Part shown: piece after piece, positions 1 through 6,309 of the stretch | How positions within the stretch are numbered: position 1 is the first letter of the stretch | How the letters are laid out: each line of letters opens with the position of its first letter | Assembly (NCBI GenBank): GCA_903903935.1 | Contig: CAIVAX010000511.1 | Location: forward strand, 1 to 8,717 | Source: an uncultured Hyphomicrobiales bacterium | GTDB taxonomy: Bacteria; Pseudomonadota; Alphaproteobacteria; Rhizobiales; Beijerinckiaceae | Length of the DNA: 8,717 bases | Direction of reading: 5' to 3' | Notes under the pieces: generated by a model | What the model was told of the DNA's origin: nothing | Databases searched by the model: none | Seen by the model: the letters and a program-made list of their open reading frames with translations, nothing else | Position numbers and translations under genes: made by a program

Positions 1-1
1 C

Positions 2-2695
2 CTTGCGATAGAAAAGACCAGAGCTGTTCCTGAAATTGATCATATCCGAAAACAATTGACCGATATGAGCGCGGTCATCGCCAATATGGCGCCGCGCGAT
101 CAGATCACCTCATTGGACACAGCGCTGCATGATCTCCCACGGCGCATTGAAGCCTCGCGCTCTCATGCGACTAAAGGGGATTCGCTGCAATCAGTGGATC
201 ATCTCTTAACTGAAGTGCGGAGTCTTTTGGCAGATTTTGCCCCTCTTTCAAAAATGGATATGATTCAGAATGAAATCAGTCTGCTGACCAAGCGATTGGA
301 GGAGTTCAGCGGCGCTCAGACTGAGGCTTCTGCGATTGCACCGATGCAAGGCCAGATCGATGATATTCGTCAAATTCTTTTAAAAACTTTGGAACATCGC
401 CTGCCACTTGAGACCATGCAAACGGATCTCAGCCGTTTGACAGGATATCTGGATCAGTTTCTGGTAGAGGGGAGCGGGCACTCCAAACAAGAATTGACTA
501 AGGCTGTGGAAGACATCCGCGCCAGACTTAGTCAATCCATGCCCTCATCACATTTGCTGTCGCTGGAAGAACGTCTGGATTCAGTGTCTGCAAAAATCGA
601 CTCCATTTTAGATATGGACTCGGGCTTGCAGCAGATTGATGATCTCAGCCGCCAGATCTCACAGTTTCAAAATGCGATTATTCATCGTCTCGATAATACC
701 CACACACCAGTCGTCAATCTCTCAGGACTAGAGATTGAGATTGGGCGCTTGTCGGAAAAAATTGTTCAGGTCGCCCGTCCCTCACATGTGAGCCAAACAC
801 CACAGTCCAATCGCGACCTGGTGAAAGAGTCGGCGCAATTGGCCGCCCAGCAAGTTTTGCAAGAAGTTCAAAATCAGTCTGCAAGCTTATCCCCAACTCC
901 TTTGGTGAAAGATTTAAAACAGCTGCGCCAACAGCAAGTGACCGATACGCAACTTACCCAAGAAAATTTGGCAGCTGTCCATAATCGATTAGAAAAAGTC
1001 GTCGATCGCATTTCTCATCTAGAACAAGAATTAGGTGATTCACTACAAGCTGCCCCTCAGGTGCAGGGCCAAAGCCTGGGCAAACCAAAAAAGAGCTCGG
1101 ATCAGCCTGTGCGGCGTCCAAATGCGATGCCTGCAGATGCATTTGAAGAGAGAGATCCGCTGGCGCGCTCGCAGGATTTTACGACTCCCAAGAAGGTTAA
1201 GGCCCGCAATCAAGATATTCCCTGGCTGACCAAAGGCCTGCCAGATATTGCAATCGAACCTGGCAGCAGACTGGAATCGCTTTATTCGTCTCTGCCTCAA
1301 TTCGAACATGCAGACAGTGACAACAATGAGCAAATGTTCGCAGGCGATCCCTCACGGCATCAATCTTCGCAAGCGCAATTTATTCATGCCGCCCGCCGCG
1401 CTGCGCAGTTGAATGCAAAAATCCCTCGCTTGGATGAATCCGACACTGAGGGGTCCGGTGACTTCATGGATAAAGCCATGGCTGCGGCCAGGGCGAGGGC
1501 ACGCGCAGCGGCTGCAGCTGTCACTGGCGATGATGAATATGAGAAGTTCAATCAGTCCAGACCAAATGTTTCGGGTCTGATGTCAAATCCGATGATGCGA
1601 AAGTCAATGGTCGTTGCAGCTTGCCTGCTCATTGCATTTGGCTCTCTGCAGCTTGTGAAATTGGTTCAGTCTGGATCCAGTCCCGGCAGTCATTATGAGC
1701 CCCCCATTCTCTCCTCCGTGCCATCTGCTGCGCCTGATCCCATAAGCTCGACCAGCGCTGAGGCGACGAAGGCAAATCCAAAACAAGAATCTGTTGGTGG
1801 AAACACTCTGATTTTCGCCCCTGATGCGAGCAAATCAGACGGGCAGGCTAATAAAATGGGTCGTCAATCGGGTCTCGTCAATCAGGCGAATGATCGCTTC
1901 TCAGTTGGCGCAATTAATCCGGTTACGAGCCAAGCGCCTGAGCCGCTGTCAGCCGAGGATGCGCAGAAACTTGGACAATTGCGAGAGGCCGCCCAACGTG
2001 GTCAAGCCGATCCGCAATATCAATTGGCCGATCGGTTGAATGAGGGCCGGGGATTGCCGCGCGATCTCAAACAGGCGGCGCTTTGGTATGAGCGGGCAGC
2101 GATTCAAGATCTGCCACTCGCGCAATATAAACTTGGTTTGGTGTATGAAAAAGGACTTGGGGTCGAGAAAGATCTCGTCAAAGCCAAGAACTGGTATGCA
2201 AAAGCTGCTGAGCGCGGCAATATTAAAGCCATGCACAATTTGGCTGTCCTTTTGGCTGATGGAGGCGATGGCGCGCCTGATTATGCCTCTGCCAAAAAAT
2301 GGTTCCAGAAAGCAGCTGAGAATGGAGTGCGCGATAGCCAATTCAATCTGGCTGTTTTGAATGCCCGTGGATTAGGCGGGGCTCTGGATGCGCAATCCGC
2401 CTATGTTTGGTTTGCCATTGTTGCTCTGCAAGGCGATAGCGAGGCCAGCAAGAAGCGCGATGAACTCTCTGCTCGGTTGTCGGCTGACCAGCTGAAAGCT
2501 GCCCAATCTACCATTGCGGCCTTCAAGCCACGCACGCCCATTGCCTCCGCCAATGAGGGTGAGCCTGTGCGCGCGCAAACTCATCCCCAAGCGCAAACCC
2601 AAACTACGAAGGCCGCAGCGCCCACCGACAAACAATCTGCAGTGCAGACGCCAGCCTTCACGCAGCCCAAAATTACTTTAAAGGCAAAAATCTGA
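2..2695 (+). CDS. PodJ-like polar localization protein, coiled coil + TM + Sel1 repeats (5' partial)
   Basis: The C-terminal ~897 residues of a protein whose reading frame is open through the left edge without a stop, so the true start lies outside the window. An in-frame TTG at 56 and ATG at 65 are probably internal. In order: a long heptad-rich coiled coil (about nt 2-1040), a polar linker, Ala/Arg-rich patches (about nt 1375-1545, with AARRAAQ and AAARARARAAAAA), one hydrophobic segment (nt 1607-1668, flanked by RK) that is probably a membrane span, a Ser/Pro-rich linker, four Sel1-like repeats (about nt 1985-2427) and a Gln/Thr/Ala-rich tail. This order matches PodJ of Caulobacterales, an inner-membrane polarity scaffold with a cytoplasmic coiled coil and a periplasmic Sel1 region. 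Unlike PodJ of Caulobacter, no peptidoglycan-binding domain is visible after the Sel1 repeats. The call is by architecture, so another Sel1 scaffold protein is possible. Confidence 0.75.
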   Translation, partial: LAIEKTRAVPEIDHIRKQLTDMSAVIANMAPRDQITSLDTALHDLPRRIEASRSHATKGDSLQSVDHLLTEVRSLLADFAPLSKMDMIQNEISLLTKRLEEFSGAQTEASAIAPMQGQIDDIRQILLKTLEHRLPLETMQTDLSRLTGYLDQFLVEGSGHSKQELTKAVEDIRARLSQSMPSSHLLSLEERLDSVSAKIDSILDMDSGLQQIDDLSRQISQFQNAIIHRLDNTHTPVVNLSGLEIEIGRLSEKIVQVARPSHVSQTPQSNRDLVKESAQLAAQQVLQEVQNQSASLSPTPLVKDLKQLRQQQVTDTQLTQENLAAVHNRLEKVVDRISHLEQELGDSLQAAPQVQGQSLGKPKKSSDQPVRRPNAMPADAFEERDPLARSQDFTTPKKVKARNQDIPWLTKGLPDIAIEPGSRLESLYSSLPQFEHADSDNNEQMFAGDPSRHQSSQAQFIHAARRAAQLNAKIPRLDESDTEGSGDFMDKAMAAARARARAAAAAVTGDDEYEKFNQSRPNVSGLMSNPMMRKSMVVAACLLIAFGSLQLVKLVQSGSSPGSHYEPPILSSVPSAAPDPISSTSAEATKANPKQESVGGNTLIFAPDASKSDGQANKMGRQSGLVNQANDRFSVGAINPVTSQAPEPLSAEDAQKLGQLREAAQRGQADPQYQLADRLNEGRGLPRDLKQAALWYERAAIQDLPLAQYKLGLVYEKGLGVEKDLVKAKNWYAKAAERGNIKAMHNLAVLLADGGDGAPDYASAKKWFQKAAENGVRDSQFNLAVLNARGLGGALDAQSAYVWFAIVALQGDSEASKKRDELSARLSADQLKAAQSTIAAFKPRTPIASANEGEPVRAQTHPQAQTQTTKAAAPTDKQSAVQTPAFTQPKITLKAKI
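1985..2427 (+). repeat. Four tandem Sel1-like (TPR-type) repeats inside the PodJ-like gene
   Basis: Four consecutive ~36-residue units each carry the Sel1 pattern of a small-residue helix (YQLADRLNEGRG, YKLGLVYEKGLGV, HNLAVLLADGGDG, FNLAVLNARGLGG), an Asp/Leu turn, and an aromatic-ending helix (ALWYERAA, AKNWYAKAA, AKKWFQKAA, AYVWFAIVA). They form an alpha-solenoid expected to bind partner proteins. They lie after the single hydrophobic span, so they are probably periplasmic. Confidence 0.85.
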
Positions 2696-2699
2696 TCAG
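2692..2699. other. Back-to-back stop codons in a palindrome (CTGATCAG)
   Basis: The plus-strand TGA at 2693-2695 ends the PodJ-like gene. The minus-strand TGA (read from TCA at 2696-2698) ends the methyltransferase gene. The two stops abut with no base between them and together form the palindrome TGATCA, extended to CTGATCAG. There is no room for an intergenic terminator, so each transcript must end inside, or run into, the opposite gene. Confidence 0.9.
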
Positions 2700-3643
2700 G
2701 GCTTGAGCAATACGCAGATCAATCCAGGCACAGGCTGACCGCGATCAAGCCGCGTTGAGCTCGCCTGCAGGATGAGGATCTTCAGTCCGTGCTTTTGGGA
2801 AAGGTCTTTTAAGTAGTCAGGCGAATGAGAGAAGCGCAAATCTTCTCCCAAGGTAAATCCGCCTGAGCTGCCTGTTTGAACCGAAAAGGCAAACAGCCCG
2901 TGCGCCTGCAGGCAGTGCTGCGCCTGTTTAAAAACAGCGCTCAGATCACCCATATAAACAAAAACATCAGCGGCTAAAATCAGATCACAGCTCGTATCTG
3001 TTTGGGTATCGAGAAAATCCTGCAAGGATCCCGTTTCAAGATGATGATAATATTGGCTGCGCTCTGCCTGAGCAATCATGGCTGGCGAGAGATCAACGCC
3101 GCTCATCACACTGACATAGTCTTTGAGCTCAAGGGCGGCTAATCCTGTCCCGCAGCCAAGATCCAAGGCATGGGCGAATGCGAAAGGCCGATTCAGTGTT
3201 GCGCAAGCCTCTTGCAGAGCCGCACGCAATAATTGCGGCCCTTGATAAGCCAGAGCTTGGACAAGATGATGATCAAATCGTCCGGCATATTGGTCAAACA
3301 ACGCGCGCACATAGGCTTGCGGCGCGTGATCGGGAGAGTGCCCTGCATTCAGCCGTGCCAAATACAGACTGGCGCCCAGCTCATCGTCTGGGTCACAGGC
3401 GCAGGCCTGTTCAAACGCCGCGCGCGCTTCTGAGCGCTTGTACAAAGAAAGATAGGATTGCCCCAAAGCAAAATGAGCGGCTGGCCAGAGCGGCACAAGT
3501 TCGAGGACTTGCTCTAACAGATCGATTGCGGCGGCATGATCATCACTTTGCGCTGCTGCCATGGCATAATCAAAACGGCGATCGGCAATTATATCGCCCG
3601 ATGAGAGCATCTGAACGGGATTGAAAGATGAGCTTTTATCCAT
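2696..3643 (-). CDS. TPR-containing class I SAM-dependent methyltransferase (COG4976-like)
   Basis: A 315-residue soluble protein. Residues ~24-91 form two TPR-like helical pairs (with AALDLL-type and ARAAFEQACACDPDD segments). Residues ~110-135 hold the linker typical of this family (YVRALFDQYAGRFDHHL). The Rossmann methyltransferase domain follows: SAM motif I DLGCGTG at 161-167, an acidic residue in GVDLS (Asp184) that would hold the ribose, and motif IV AADVFVYMGDL at 225-235. The family is known as predicted methyltransferases with TPR repeats; its substrate is not established, and I do not assign one. The ATG start lies 5 nt after the stop of the SSS-like membrane protein gene and has only a weak AAGG-type site, so the two genes are probably co-transcribed and translationally coupled. 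The end abuts the stop of the convergent PodJ-like gene. Confidence 0.82.
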   Translation of the reverse strand: MDKSSSFNPVQMLSSGDIIADRRFDYAMAAAQSDDHAAAIDLLEQVLELVPLWPAAHFALGQSYLSLYKRSEARAAFEQACACDPDDELGASLYLARLNAGHSPDHAPQAYVRALFDQYAGRFDHHLVQALAYQGPQLLRAALQEACATLNRPFAFAHALDLGCGTGLAALELKDYVSVMSGVDLSPAMIAQAERSQYYHHLETGSLQDFLDTQTDTSCDLILAADVFVYMGDLSAVFKQAQHCLQAHGLFAFSVQTGSSGGFTLGEDLRFSHSPDYLKDLSQKHGLKILILQASSTRLDRGQPVPGLICVLLKP

Positions 3644-3648
3644 CGCAA

Positions 3649-5460
3649 TCAGGCGCCTTTATCCGCAATCGTCTCAGCTGTATCAGCCTCACGCCAAGCC
3701 AAGAGCACTGGCACATTGCGCGGCTCTCTGTTTCTGGCATGGAGAAAGCTGGTTAGCAAAGCCGCACTCAGGCCACAGCCAGCGCCAATCAGCGCTTGCT
3801 GGAAGAGGCGTGTGTAATCCGGCCAGCTGTGAGTTTCAACAAAAGGCCAAAAGGCCACGCCAAGGCTAACCACAATCACACTGCAAGCGTCAAAACTATT
3901 GGCGCGCGGCCAGAACATCAGCACAGTGAGAGGGGCCAGTATGAGACTTGCAAGGCCAATCGCGCCGCCAGCCAAGAGGCCAGCATCGATCCTGATCTGG
4001 CTAAGTCCCAGTGTAAGGGCCAAGAGCGTCATCACGAAACACAGGCGTGTAATCGCCAGACGCCGACTGCTCAACGCGTGCTGATCGCGCAGACGATGAA
4101 ATGCATCCTGGCTCAAAGTAATGGCACAAGACAAAGCGCCAGCCCCTGCGGTCATCAAAGCCATCAGGCCGAGGCTTGTGGCCACAAGGCCGGAGAGTGC
4201 TGCATTCAGCCCCTTGGATGAGGTCAGTCCAATCAGCAAAAACAGCGGTCTCATTTGAATATCATGGGAGCGCAAAGTGCCCTTGAATTCGCTGCTGGTG
4301 CGACACGCTGCCAGTATTCGCACAGGATCCGCCGATTGTTCACCACACAGGCTGATCAGGCCATTGCCATTGGCTTTGAGCAGAGCGGGGGGCAGTCGTT
4401 CGGGTCTTTGCCCCTCCAAGCGCTGATTGAGAGACAGGCTGGTTGAAAGTGCCGTAAGACCAATCACGGCCATTAGCGCGAGCATGCCTGCCAGGCCCAA
4501 AAGAGTGCCCCTGCGGGCCTGATGCGGAGACGCGCTCGTTAAGGAGGGTAAGAGGCTCGGGCTAAGACATGCAATGCCAAGAGCAAGCGCGGCGATCAAA
4601 GCTATATGGCTGATCAGCCCGTCATTTGGACTAAATTTAACCTCGAGCCACTGCGCTGCCGCCGCGCCGGTTACAAATCCTTCAGCATTAAACACAGCTC
4701 CTGCGCGCTCTGACGTGATGAGATCGATTGCAAGGGGGAGGGCTAAGCTAGTCAGCCCGATCACTCCCACGCCAACACTTGTCCAGATCAGGGCCCGCAG
4801 CCCGCCGGGCAAGATGAGGAGAATGAGTAGCGCAGCTAAGCCCCAGATCAACGCATTGCGGGATAGGCCAAGACCTGCAGACAAAATATCAACGGCGCTT
4901 GAATAAGCAGCCCAAGCTATCAGAAATCCAATCAGCGCGCTCGTCACAACCAAGAGCACACGCAAGAGCGCATGGGGAAAACGTTGCGTGAGCATATCAA
5001 CCAAAGACACGGCCGCACAGGCTCGCAGCATCGGACCTGTGATAAGGCTCACCAGCAACAGGCCCAGAATGAGACCTAGGCCTAAGTCAAACAACCAGTC
5101 ATGCGCGACAGCTTGCGCCTCCTCGCTCAGCCACAGGCTCAAGCCCAAACCCGTAGCTAGGCTGACCAGTGCCGCAGCAAGATAGAGCTCGGGCACAGCT
5201 CTTCCACCGGCATAATAATCAGAAATGCGCATTGATCCGGCATAAAAGCCGGTAGCGATCATCACACCAAGGGCCATCAAGGGGGCAATCAGCTCCAAAA
5301 GCCTCTCAGGCAGACCCATGCGCTCCATCAGCACAGATAAACCAGCCGCCAAGAGAAAGAGCGCACAGCCAAACCAGGCGCGCCGATCGATCCTGGCGCT
5401 TTGATCTGCCTGTGGCATTTGGGTTTGCTTTAAATTCATGGGGTCCACCCCGCCTCCCAT
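3649..5460 (-). CDS. Divergent sodium:solute symporter (SSS/SSF) family membrane protein
   Basis: A 603-residue polytopic protein with about 12-13 hydrophobic segments beginning near residue 29. The family signature DYYAGGR (residues 81-87) corresponds to the D-[FY]-Y-x-[AG]-GR motif that follows TM1 in ActP-like SSS transporters. Residues 120-165 follow the ActP pattern (a hydrophobic segment, GPMLR, then VSLVDMLTQRF). Residues 420-455 match the TM8-equivalent region, ending in LSQDAFHRL, like the LSHDLY of relatives. Members carry Na+-coupled acetate, proline or other small solutes, or serve as sensor domains. By-eye comparison shows MTAG (436-439) where relatives have STAD, which may impair the Na2 sodium site. 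A soluble-looking loop (371-392) holds two Cys. ATG at 5460 is chosen for its GAGG with 6-nt spacing; an in-frame ATG at 5439 is an alternative. It is divergent from a response regulator gene and runs into a methyltransferase gene after 5 nt. No kinase domain is fused. Confidence 0.8.
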   Translation of the reverse strand: MGGGVDPMNLKQTQMPQADQSARIDRRAWFGCALFLLAAGLSVLMERMGLPERLLELIAPLMALGVMIATGFYAGSMRISDYYAGGRAVPELYLAAALVSLATGLGLSLWLSEEAQAVAHDWLFDLGLGLILGLLLVSLITGPMLRACAAVSLVDMLTQRFPHALLRVLLVVTSALIGFLIAWAAYSSAVDILSAGLGLSRNALIWGLAALLILLILPGGLRALIWTSVGVGVIGLTSLALPLAIDLITSERAGAVFNAEGFVTGAAAAQWLEVKFSPNDGLISHIALIAALALGIACLSPSLLPSLTSASPHQARRGTLLGLAGMLALMAVIGLTALSTSLSLNQRLEGQRPERLPPALLKANGNGLISLCGEQSADPVRILAACRTSSEFKGTLRSHDIQMRPLFLLIGLTSSKGLNAALSGLVATSLGLMALMTAGAGALSCAITLSQDAFHRLRDQHALSSRRLAITRLCFVMTLLALTLGLSQIRIDAGLLAGGAIGLASLILAPLTVLMFWPRANSFDACSVIVVSLGVAFWPFVETHSWPDYTRLFQQALIGAGCGLSAALLTSFLHARNREPRNVPVLLAWREADTAETIADKGA

Positions 5461-5466
5461 CAGGCG

Positions 5467-5470
5467 CCTC
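5467..5470 (-). promoter_or_regulatory. Ribosome binding site of the SSS-like gene
   Basis: Read on the minus strand this is GAGG, 6 nt before the ATG ending at 5460. It favours that start over the in-frame ATG seven codons later. Confidence 0.55.
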
Positions 5471-5556
5471 GTGCAAGCAACTTATCACGAATAGAGAATA
5501 ATTTAGCCCACCAAGGCAAATCGGGCTTGCAAGCGCCCCATCAGCGTTGAACAATA

Positions 5557-5574
5557 GTCCAAAGAGATTTGGAC
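5557..5574. promoter_or_regulatory. Perfect inverted repeat GTCCAAA-GAGA-TTTGGAC, candidate operator
   Basis: Seven-base arms are perfectly complementary around a 4-nt spacer, 47 nt before the GTG start of the response regulator gene and 96 nt before the SSS-like start. Size and symmetry suit a dimeric LuxR/NarL-type DNA-binding domain, and the site lies between the two divergent genes, so autoregulation or co-regulation by the adjacent regulator is plausible (inference). It could instead be a short hairpin in the leader, but no T-run follows, so it is not a terminator. Confidence 0.45.
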
Positions 5575-5609
5575 CTGTTTATCCTGATCAAACAGAAATT
5601 GACTGATTT

Positions 5610-5616
5610 GGGGGGA
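5610..5616 (+). promoter_or_regulatory. Ribosome binding site of the response regulator gene
   Basis: A G-run GGGGGGA lies 5 nt before GTG at 5622. It is an unusual all-G version of a Shine-Dalgarno site, but it supports the GTG start, since no other start codon fits just before the first receiver beta strand. Confidence 0.5.
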
Positions 5617-5621
5617 CTCCT

Positions 5622-6287
5622 GTGGATCAATCTGTCCGTGTCTTGATAGCTGATGATCATCCCCTTGTGCGCGGTGCCCTGCGCGAGGCGATCAGCGGCG
5701 CTGTTCCCAAAGCCGATATCGTCGAATGCGAAGATTTGACAAAGGCCAGTCAATCTCTGTCAGACAATGATCAGGTCGATCTCATCCTGCTTGATCTGTC
5801 TATGCCGGGCGTGCGCGGCTTTTCGGGTCTGCTCTATTTACGCGCCCAATATCCCAGCGTGCCCGTTGTTGTCGTCTCCGCCAATGAGGATCGCACGGTC
5901 ATGCGCCGCTGCATTGACTTTGGTGCGTGCGGCTTCATTCCCAAAACGACTGATATTCAGACCATGCGGCAAGCCATTCTGGCTTTGCTTGCGGGCCAGA
6001 CATGGACCCCTTCTGATCTGGATCTCTCAACCCCCGCCGATAAGGATATGACCGATACAGTGCGCCGTCTGGCAACGCTGACGCCCCAGCAAGTGCGTGT
6101 CTTGATGATGTTGTCGGAGGGCTTGCTCAACAAGCAGATTGCTTATGAGCTCTCCGTTTCTGAGGCGACGGTCAAAGCGCATGTCTCGGCTATTTTGCAA
6201 AAGCTCGGCGTAGAGAGCCGCACACAGGCCGTGATCGTAGCCTCCAAGATTGAATCAGGCCAATGGCACGGCGAGTTGAAAGACTAA
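5622..6287 (+). CDS. NarL/FixJ (LuxR-type) response regulator, CrbR-like
   Basis: A 221-residue two-domain transcription regulator. The receiver domain spans residues 5-125, with the acidic pair Asp11/Asp12 (IADDHPL), phospho-acceptor Asp58 (LLDLSMPG), the conserved hydroxyl at Ser86 (VVVSANED) and Lys108 (GFIPKTT), so all phosphorylation residues are present. The C-terminal LuxR helix-turn-helix spans about 152-210 (LTPQQVRVLMMLSEGLLNKQIAYELSVSEATVKAHVSAIL pattern, recognition helix near 179-190). The start is GTG, because the first beta strand begins at residue 5. Domain order and the neighbouring SSS-like protein recall CrbR of the acetate switch, whose partner kinase CrbS carries an SSS domain. 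No histidine kinase lies in the window, so the partner is unknown. It is convergent with pyrD across a 22-nt gap that holds no clear terminator. Confidence 0.88.
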   Translation: MDQSVRVLIADDHPLVRGALREAISGAVPKADIVECEDLTKASQSLSDNDQVDLILLDLSMPGVRGFSGLLYLRAQYPSVPVVVVSANEDRTVMRRCIDFGACGFIPKTTDIQTMRQAILALLAGQTWTPSDLDLSTPADKDMTDTVRRLATLTPQQVRVLMMLSEGLLNKQIAYELSVSEATVKAHVSAILQKLGVESRTQAVIVASKIESGQWHGELKD

Positions 6288-6309
6288 CAGCTTGCATATT
6301 GCGCGACGT

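Larger units (their letters stand above)
5461..5621. promoter_or_regulatory. Divergent promoter region between SSS-like gene and response regulator gene
   Basis: These 161 nt must hold promoters for both divergent genes. They contain a perfect dyad at 5557-5574 (separate entry), a 10-bp palindrome GCTTGCAAGC at 5525-5534, and TGCAAGC repeated directly at 5472-5478 and 5528-5534. An AT-rich stretch lies at about 5490-5505. I could not fix convincing -35/-10 pairs on either strand. Confidence 0.6.

Noticed and set aside
56..58. TTG as the true start of the PodJ-like gene
   Set aside because: The frame is open to base 2 with coiled-coil-like residues before it, and no ribosome site precedes the TTG. 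The gene continues beyond the left edge.
1043..1333. Minus-strand open frame of 96 codons inside the PodJ-like gene
   Set aside because: It opposes the real coding frame and its product is Arg/Cys/Phe-rich and unlike any family I know.
1949..2341. Minus-strand open frame of 130 codons inside the PodJ-like gene
   Set aside because: It is antisense to the well-conserved Sel1 repeats, shows no recognisable domain and has no separate promoter or ribosome-site support.
3796..4221. Plus-strand open frame of 141 codons opposite the SSS-like gene
   Set aside because: It is antisense to transmembrane coding sequence, and its Gln/His/Lys-rich product is typical of the reverse complement of hydrophobic codons.
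5525..5534. GCTTGCAAGC palindrome as a strong operator
   Set aside because: A 10-bp palindrome alone is weak evidence; it is noted in the divergent region but not claimed as a site.
5306..5554. Minus-strand open frame of 82 codons over the SSS-like start
   Set aside because: It overlaps the N-terminus of the SSS-like gene in another frame and lacks any domain.
5541..5753. Minus-strand open frame of 70 codons across the divergent region and the response regulator start
   Set aside because: It would cover the promoter region and oppose the conserved receiver domain; no family resemblance.
6288..6309. Intrinsic terminator between the response regulator and pyrD
   Set aside because: Only 22 nt are available and I see no stem with adequate arms or T-run on either strand.
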